Part shown: in pieces, positions 54,676 through 64,000 of the stretch
Layout of the letters: each line of letters begins with the position of its first letter
How positions within the stretch are numbered: position 1 is the first letter of the stretch
From: Prescottella defluvii
GTDB taxonomy: Bacteria > Actinomycetota > Actinomycetes > Mycobacteriales > Mycobacteriaceae
NCBI GenBank assembly: GCA_029690005.1
Contig: CP121458.1
Coordinates: 3,844,001-3,908,000, forward strand
Direction: 5' to 3'
Length of the DNA: 64,000 nt
Notes under the pieces: model-generated
The model's database searches: none
What the model saw: only the letters and a program-made list of their open reading frames with translations
What the model was told of the DNA's origin: nothing
Program-made: the position numbers and the translations under genes

Positions 54676-55004
54676 TTGTCGCGCTCAGGCCTCGAAATCG
54701 AACCGGCGAGCAGAGCCTTGCGCTGCCGATCGCCGAGGCCACGAAGGCGACGGGTCGGAGCGATCTCCAGCTCGGTCATGATCTCCTGAGCCTTGACCTT
54801 GCCAACCTTGGGAAGGGCCTCGAGCAGAGCCGACACCTTCATCTTGCCGAGGATCTCGTCCTCTTCGGCATCCTTCAGGACCTGCTTCAGGTCGGTGCCG
54901 CCGCGCTTGAGGCGCTCCTTGAGCTCAGCCCGGGCCTTGCGGGCGGCAGCCGCCTTCTCCAAAGCAGCAGCGCGCTGCTCATCGGTCAACTGGGGAAGGG
55001 CCAC
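54672..55004 (-). CDS. mihF: Actinobacterial integration host factor mIHF
   Basis: Nucleoid-associated DNA-binding protein, essential in mycobacteria. 110 residues, intact. Seen: [56 protein letters not shown] (helix-hairpin-like DNA-binding part), [22 protein letters not shown] 55004 follows GGAGG, giving the same start as mycobacterial mIHF. Confidence 0.97.
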   Translation of the reverse strand: MALPQLTDEQRAAALEKAAAARKARAELKERLKRGGTDLKQVLKDAEEDEILGKMKVSALLEALPKVGKVKAQEIMTELEIAPTRRLRGLGDRQRKALLAGSISRPERDK

Positions 55005-55473
55005 GGTTCCTCCGTCTCGTCGTGTGCACATGGTCTACGACCCCCGGATAACCAGGGGCGATAGCGACCGTACTCACGCCGGGCGCTGATTGCTAACCCA
55101 CCCCCGACGTCAGCGCCCGATACGGGTGCGTTATGTGCCGATTCGACGGTGCGTTCGAACACGACTCCCCGCACCGCCCAACCCGCGGCGACGAGCTGCC
55201 CGAACACTCGAAAGCTCGACGTCGGCGCAGGTGGAGGACGGTTTTCGGCACACGGGAACCGGACGTGCCCCACAATCCGACGTGGCATGGCCCACAGTTC
55301 ACCGGCCCGTCGCCGTAGACGCGGAAAAATTCGCGAAAACTTCCGTGTTCCAGTGCGTGTCGGGCGTGGACCTGGTGATCTTCGGCCACCCGGCACGGAC
55401 GACGAAGGCCGGGCTCGGGGAATCGACCCGAACCCGGCCTCGCCGGAACCCGTCCCTCGGACGGGAGGAGAAA
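55005..55473. other. Intergenic region between pyrF and mihF
   Basis: About 470 bases with no convincing gene. Near the pyrF end are two hairpins: GGCCGGG-CT-CGGG ... CCCG-AA-CCCGGCC (55407-55439) and CCCGTCC-CTC-GGACGGG (55449-55465). They are probably the pyrimidine operon terminator, without a T run. The rest should hold the mihF promoter. Confidence 0.5.
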
Positions 55474-56308
55474 CTAGTCCTGCAGGAACCCGAAGGCCTC
55501 CACGGACCGCGACACGGCCTCCTGCAGCGCAGACACCGACGGCCCGGCGCGCAGGACCTCACGCGAGACGCTGGGCACGACGGAGCGCAGGCAGTCCCCG
55601 CCAAGCGACGTACGTCGTCGGCGGTGCCGCCCTGATGTCCGACACCGGGCATCAGGATCGGCCCGTGCAGCGCGCCGAGGTCGGGGGCGTCGGTCAGCGT
55701 GGCGCCGACCACGACACCCACCGAACCGAGGACGTCGGCCCCGGCGTTGCGGGCCGCCGCCTCGTCGACCATCACCTGGCTGATCTTGCGACCGTCCGCA
55801 GCGGTCGACAGCTGCACCTGCGCGCCCTCCGGATTCGACGTCGCGGCCAGCACGAACAGTCCACCGTGGTTGCGCTCGGCCAGGTCGAGGACCGGGTCGA
55901 GGGAGCCGAACCCGAGGAAGGGCGACACCGTCACCGCGTCCGACGCGAGTGGCGAGCCCTCCCCCAGCCAGGCCCGCGCGTACGCGCTCATCGTGGAGCC
56001 GATGTCACCGCGCTTGGCGTCGGCGACGACAAGCGTGCCGGCCTCGCGCAGCGCCGAGATGGTGCGTTCGAGAACCGCGACACCGCCCGAACCGTACGCC
56101 TCGAAGAACGCCACCTGCGGCTTCACCAGCGCGACCCGGCCGACGAACGCCTCGACGCAGAGCTCGGAGAACTTCTGAGGCCGTCGACGGTCTCGGGCAG
56201 TCCCCACGCCTGCAGCAACTCGGGATGCGGATCCACGCCGACGCACAGCGGGCCGTAATGGCTCAGTGCCGCGTGGAGCCGCGCCCCGAACGTCGTCTCC
56301 GCCGTCAC
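55474..56308 (-). CDS. pyrF: Orotidine 5'-phosphate decarboxylase (two frame breaks)
   Basis: Last step of UMP synthesis. About 277 residues of the long actinobacterial type. Seen: [51 protein letters not shown] (catalytic Asp-Lys-Asp), [32 protein letters not shown]. Breaks near 56180 and 55605; the repaired end is [11 protein letters not shown] 56308. Final gene of the pyrimidine operon. Confidence 0.95.
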
Positions 56309-56325
56309 TGCTGCGAGTCCCGGAA

Positions 56326-59646
<3,321 letters not shown>

Positions 59647-59647
<1 letters not shown>

Positions 59648-60805
59648 TACTTCTTGACTCCCTCGAGCAGGTTGGCGAAACGGTCGAACAGGTACGCGGC
59701 GTCGTGCGGGCCGGCCGCGGCCTCGGGGTGGTACTGCACGGAGAACGCCGAACCGTCGAGCAGGCGCACGCCCTCGACGGCACCGTCGTTGGCGCAGGTG
59801 TGGCTGACGACGGCTCGACCGAACGGCGTGTCGAACTCCTGACCGGCCTCACCCTCGAGCGCGAAGCCGTGGTTCTGCGCGGTGATCGCGATGCGGCCGG
59901 TCTCGTGCTCGACGACCGGGATGTTGATGCCGCGGTGGCCGAACTTCATCTTGTAGGTGCTCATCCCCAGCGCGCGGCCGAGGATCTGGTTGCCGAAGCA
60001 GATGCCGAACAGCGGCAGCCCCTGGCCCAGCACCTCCTTGGTGAGGTGGACGGCCCCGTCTGCGGTGGCCGGGTCGCCCGGGCCGTTGGACAGGAAGACG
60101 CCGTCGGCCTTGATGTCGAGGATGTCGTGCAGCGTCGCGGTGGACGGCAGCACGTGCACCCGCATGCCGCGCTCGGCGAACATCCGCGGCGTGTTGGTCT
60201 TGATGCCGAGGTCGATGGCCGCGACGGTGAAGCGGGCCTCGCCGCCGGCCGGCTCGACGATGTAGCCGTTGGGGGTGGACACCTCGCCGGCCAGGTCGGC
60301 GCCGAGCATCGTCGGCTGGCTCTTGACCCGGTCGAGCAGGACGTCGACGTCGGCGAGCGCCTCGCCCGAAGACGCCGGCGCGCATCGAGCCGCGGGTGCG
60401 CAGGTGGCGGACCAGTGCGCGGGTGTCGATGCCGGCGATGCCGACGATGCCCTGACGATCGAGCTCGTCCTGCAGCGAGCCCGTGGCGCGCCAGCTGGAC
60501 GTGCGGCGCGAGGGGTCGCGCACGACGTAGCCCGCGACCCAGATCTTGGACTCGGACGACTTGCCGGTCGGGCCGACGGACTCGTTGTCCTCGTCGTTCC
60601 AGCCGGTGTTGCCGATCTGCGGTGCCGTCGACACCACGATCTGGCGGTGGTAGCTGGGGTCGGTCAGGGTCTCCTGGTAGCCGGTCATGCCGGTGCTGAA
60701 GACCGCCTCACCCAGCGTCTGTCCCACCGCACCGAAGGTCGGTTCCCGGAAGACCCGACCGTCCTCGAGAACCAGGACCGCCGTATTGGTGTCAAAGCCG
60801 CTCAT
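59647..60805 (-). CDS. carA: Carbamoyl-phosphate synthase small subunit (one frame break)
   Basis: Glutamine amidotransferase subunit supplying ammonia to CarB. About 385 residues. Seen: N-terminal [48 protein letters not shown]; class I amidotransferase motifs [27 protein letters not shown] (nucleophile Cys), and [13 protein letters not shown] (His/Glu). Break near 60372. ATG 60805 overlaps the preceding stop (ATGA); its TAA shares bases with the carB ATG (TAATG). Confidence 0.96.
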
Positions 60806-61352
60806 GCGTCTTCTCCGTTCTGCTCGACCTCACCAGAGCCCGCCGCATTCGCTGTGTCTGTCTTGTCCGTGCTGTCTGTCTCGCGCACCCACGTCGGGTA
60901 CACCGTCTTGTCGTCTCCACGGAATCCCGTATCGATCTCGGTGCCGGAGGGCAACTCCACCGGATCACCAGGACCCCGTCCTTCGTCATCACTTTTCCGG
61001 CCAGACCCCGCTCGGTCCGGATCGCGCGGATCGACTCGTCCGGGATCCAGATCGCCGAGGCGCCGTTGCGCTCGAGCAGGATGCCGCGCGACCACCGGCT
61101 GAGCTCGCCGGTCGCCCGGTATCCGATGTCGCCGACCGCGATGCGGTCCTGCCAGCTCGGGGCGAGCGTGCTGCCCACGTACAGGCCGGTGCTCGGCGCG
61201 ATCAGCTGTTTGCCGAGATCGGCGGGAACCTGCGGCAGCTCACCGACCCGGTCGGCCTGCCGTGCGGCCCGGCCCTTCCAGCCGCGGTACATCAGGAACA
61301 CCAGCAGTGCCCACACCGCGATACAGCCGACGACCCACAGAAGTCGATCCAT
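60802..61352 (-). CDS. Membrane protein of the pyrimidine operon (Rv1382-like; one frame break)
   Basis: About 183 residues. Seen: one N-terminal membrane helix ([22 protein letters not shown]), then a PH-like beta domain ([53 protein letters not shown]) and an acidic C-terminal tail. The same gene lies between pyrC and carA in mycobacteria. Starts 2 bases after pyrC and overlaps carA (ATGA). Break near 60965. Function unknown. Confidence 0.85.
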
Positions 61353-61354
61353 CG

Positions 61355-62715
61355 TCAGCGCTCCTCTCCGAGCGGCCGAACCTTCCCGTCCCGGGCGGTG
61401 ACGCGGCCACGCAGCACCGTGGTCGTCACCTTCGCCGGCAGGGTCATGGCCTCGTACGGGGTGTTGTTCGCGACGCTCGCCAGCTCGGGACCGTGCACGG
61501 TCCACTCCGCGTCGGGGTCGACGAGCACCAGGTTGGCCGGCTCCCCCACCTCGATCGGGCGTCCCTGATCGTCGAGTCCGACGATCTCGGCGGGCCGCTC
61601 GCTCATCACGCGGGCCACGCCGCGCCAGTCGAGCAGGCCCGGCTGCACCATCGTCTCGACGACGATCGACAGCGCCGTCTCGAGCCCGAGCATGCCGGGG
61701 CGAGCCTGCGAGAACTCGCAGCACTTGTCCTGCTCGGCATGCGGCGCGTGATCGGTGGCCACGCAGTCGATGATCCCCTCGGCCAGCCCACGACGCAGCG
61801 CCGCGACGTCCGACGCCTCACGCAGCGGCGGGTTGACCTTGTCGACTGCGTCGTACGTCTCCAGGCGCGAGTCGTCGAGCAGCAGGTGGTGCGGGGTGAC
61901 CTCGGCCGTGATGGCGATGCCCTGGCCGCGCGCCCACTTCACGAGCTCGACGGAGCCCGCCGTCGAAGCGTGGCAGATGTGCACACGGGCACCGGCGTCA
62001 CGGGCCAGCAGCGCGTCTCGAGCGACGATCGACTCCTCGGCGGCGCGCGGCCAGCCGGTCAGTCCGAGTCGGGCAGCGGTCGGGCCCTCGTGCGCGACGG
62101 CGCCCTCGGTGAGGCGCGGCTCCTCCGCGTGCTGCGCGATCAGGACACCCAGCGACGCCGAGTACTCGAGCGCGCGCCGCATGATCAGCGGGTCCGCCAC
62201 GCAGTGGCCGTCGTCGGAGAACATCTTGACCCGGCCGACGCCCGCGGCCATCGTCGCCATCTCGGCGAGCTGCTTGCCCGCGAGTCCGACCGTGACCGCG
62301 CCGACGGGATGGACGTCGACGAGGCCGACCTCCTGGCCGCGCCGCCACACGTGGTCGGTGATGACGGCCGTATCGGCGACCGGGCTGGTGTTGGCCATCG
62401 CGAACACAGCGGTGTAACCGCCGAGCGCGGCGGCCGCCGAGCCGCTGTCGATGGTCTCGGTGTCCTCACGACCCGGCTCACGCAGGTGCGTGTGCATGTC
62501 GACGAAGCCGGGCAGCAGGATCTGGCCCGCCCCGTCGATCACCTCGACGTCGTCTGCCGCCGTGAGCCCGGTTCCGATCTCGAGGATCTGGCCGTCGCCC
62601 AGCAGCAGATCGGTCGGCTCGCCCTCCCCGTACACCAGAACGTTTCGGATCAACACGTTCCCGCTCGCGGACATCTGCGGCGCCACCTTCTCGTCTCTCG
62701 TTGCGTTCAGGTCGC

Positions 62716-62719
<4 letters not shown>
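61355..62719 (-). CDS. pyrC: Dihydroorotase
   Basis: Cyclises carbamoyl aspartate to dihydroorotate. 454 residues, intact. Seen: zinc motif [74 protein letters not shown] 62719 overlaps the pyrB stop (GTGA), which supports this start over an internal ATG 45 bases later. Confidence 0.96.

Positions 62720-64000
<1,281 letters not shown>

Overview
The window is high-GC actinobacterial chromosome from a mycolic-acid bacterium of the Mycobacteriales, most likely Rhodococcus or a close relative such as Nocardia. The evidence is the near-identity of many proteins to Mycobacterium counterparts (WhiA, mIHF, RpoZ, YvcK, RibBA), an MspA-type porin, a mycofactocin-type SDR, and gene order matching the M. 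tuberculosis block from pyrR to secG (about Rv1379 to Rv1440, from memory), read here on the minus strand.

Region by region: 1-3.5 kb carries ppc, a PPOX-type flavin/F420 protein and secG (minus). 3.7-7.2 kb is an inserted module: a secreted PtpB-like phosphatase (plus) facing a SWIM-protein/SNF2-helicase pair (minus). 7.4-10.4 kb is the glycolytic operon gap-pgk-tpiA with a strong terminator. 10.6-20.4 kb is a minus-strand run: rpe, ribD, ribE, ribBA, ribH, a PH-domain membrane protein, uvrC, rapZ, yvcK, whiA, mostly with 4-base overlaps. 20.4-27.4 kb is a second inserted module: GH65 phosphorylase-like enzyme, adhA, phosphoketolase (plus) and a mycofactocin-type SDR. rsmB and fmt follow.

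30-49 kb is a large accessory block between fmt and priA, genes that are close together in M. tuberculosis. It holds an Abhydrolase_9 membrane protein, then a plus-strand polysaccharide locus: small helix-hairpin protein, nucleotide-sugar dehydrogenase, NAD epimerase, GH18 hydrolase, GlmS paralogue, NodB deacetylase, unknown lipoprotein, processive GT2 synthase, MspA porin. The set looks like a self-contained make, modify and export system for an amino-sugar and/or uronic-acid polymer. After it come a GAF-ANTAR regulator, a secreted lipase with an unknown partner, a CorA transporter, and an M-box Mg2+ riboswitch ahead of mgtC, a SEDS (FtsW/RodA) gene and a tiny EthD-like gene.

49-64 kb returns to core genes on the minus strand: pyrR, pyrB, pyrC, a membrane protein, carA, carB, pyrF (pyrimidine operon), then mihF, gmk, rpoZ, coaBC, metK, priA.

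Most core genes contain one or more apparent single-base frameshifts, including essential ones (carB, gap, uvrC, metK, priA). Several fall in short G or C runs. This is best read as indel error in a draft sequence, so such genes are annotated here as continuous CDS with the break positions noted, not as pseudogenes. Start and end coordinates across breaks are therefore reconstructions. No tRNA, rRNA, CRISPR array or insertion sequence was seen.
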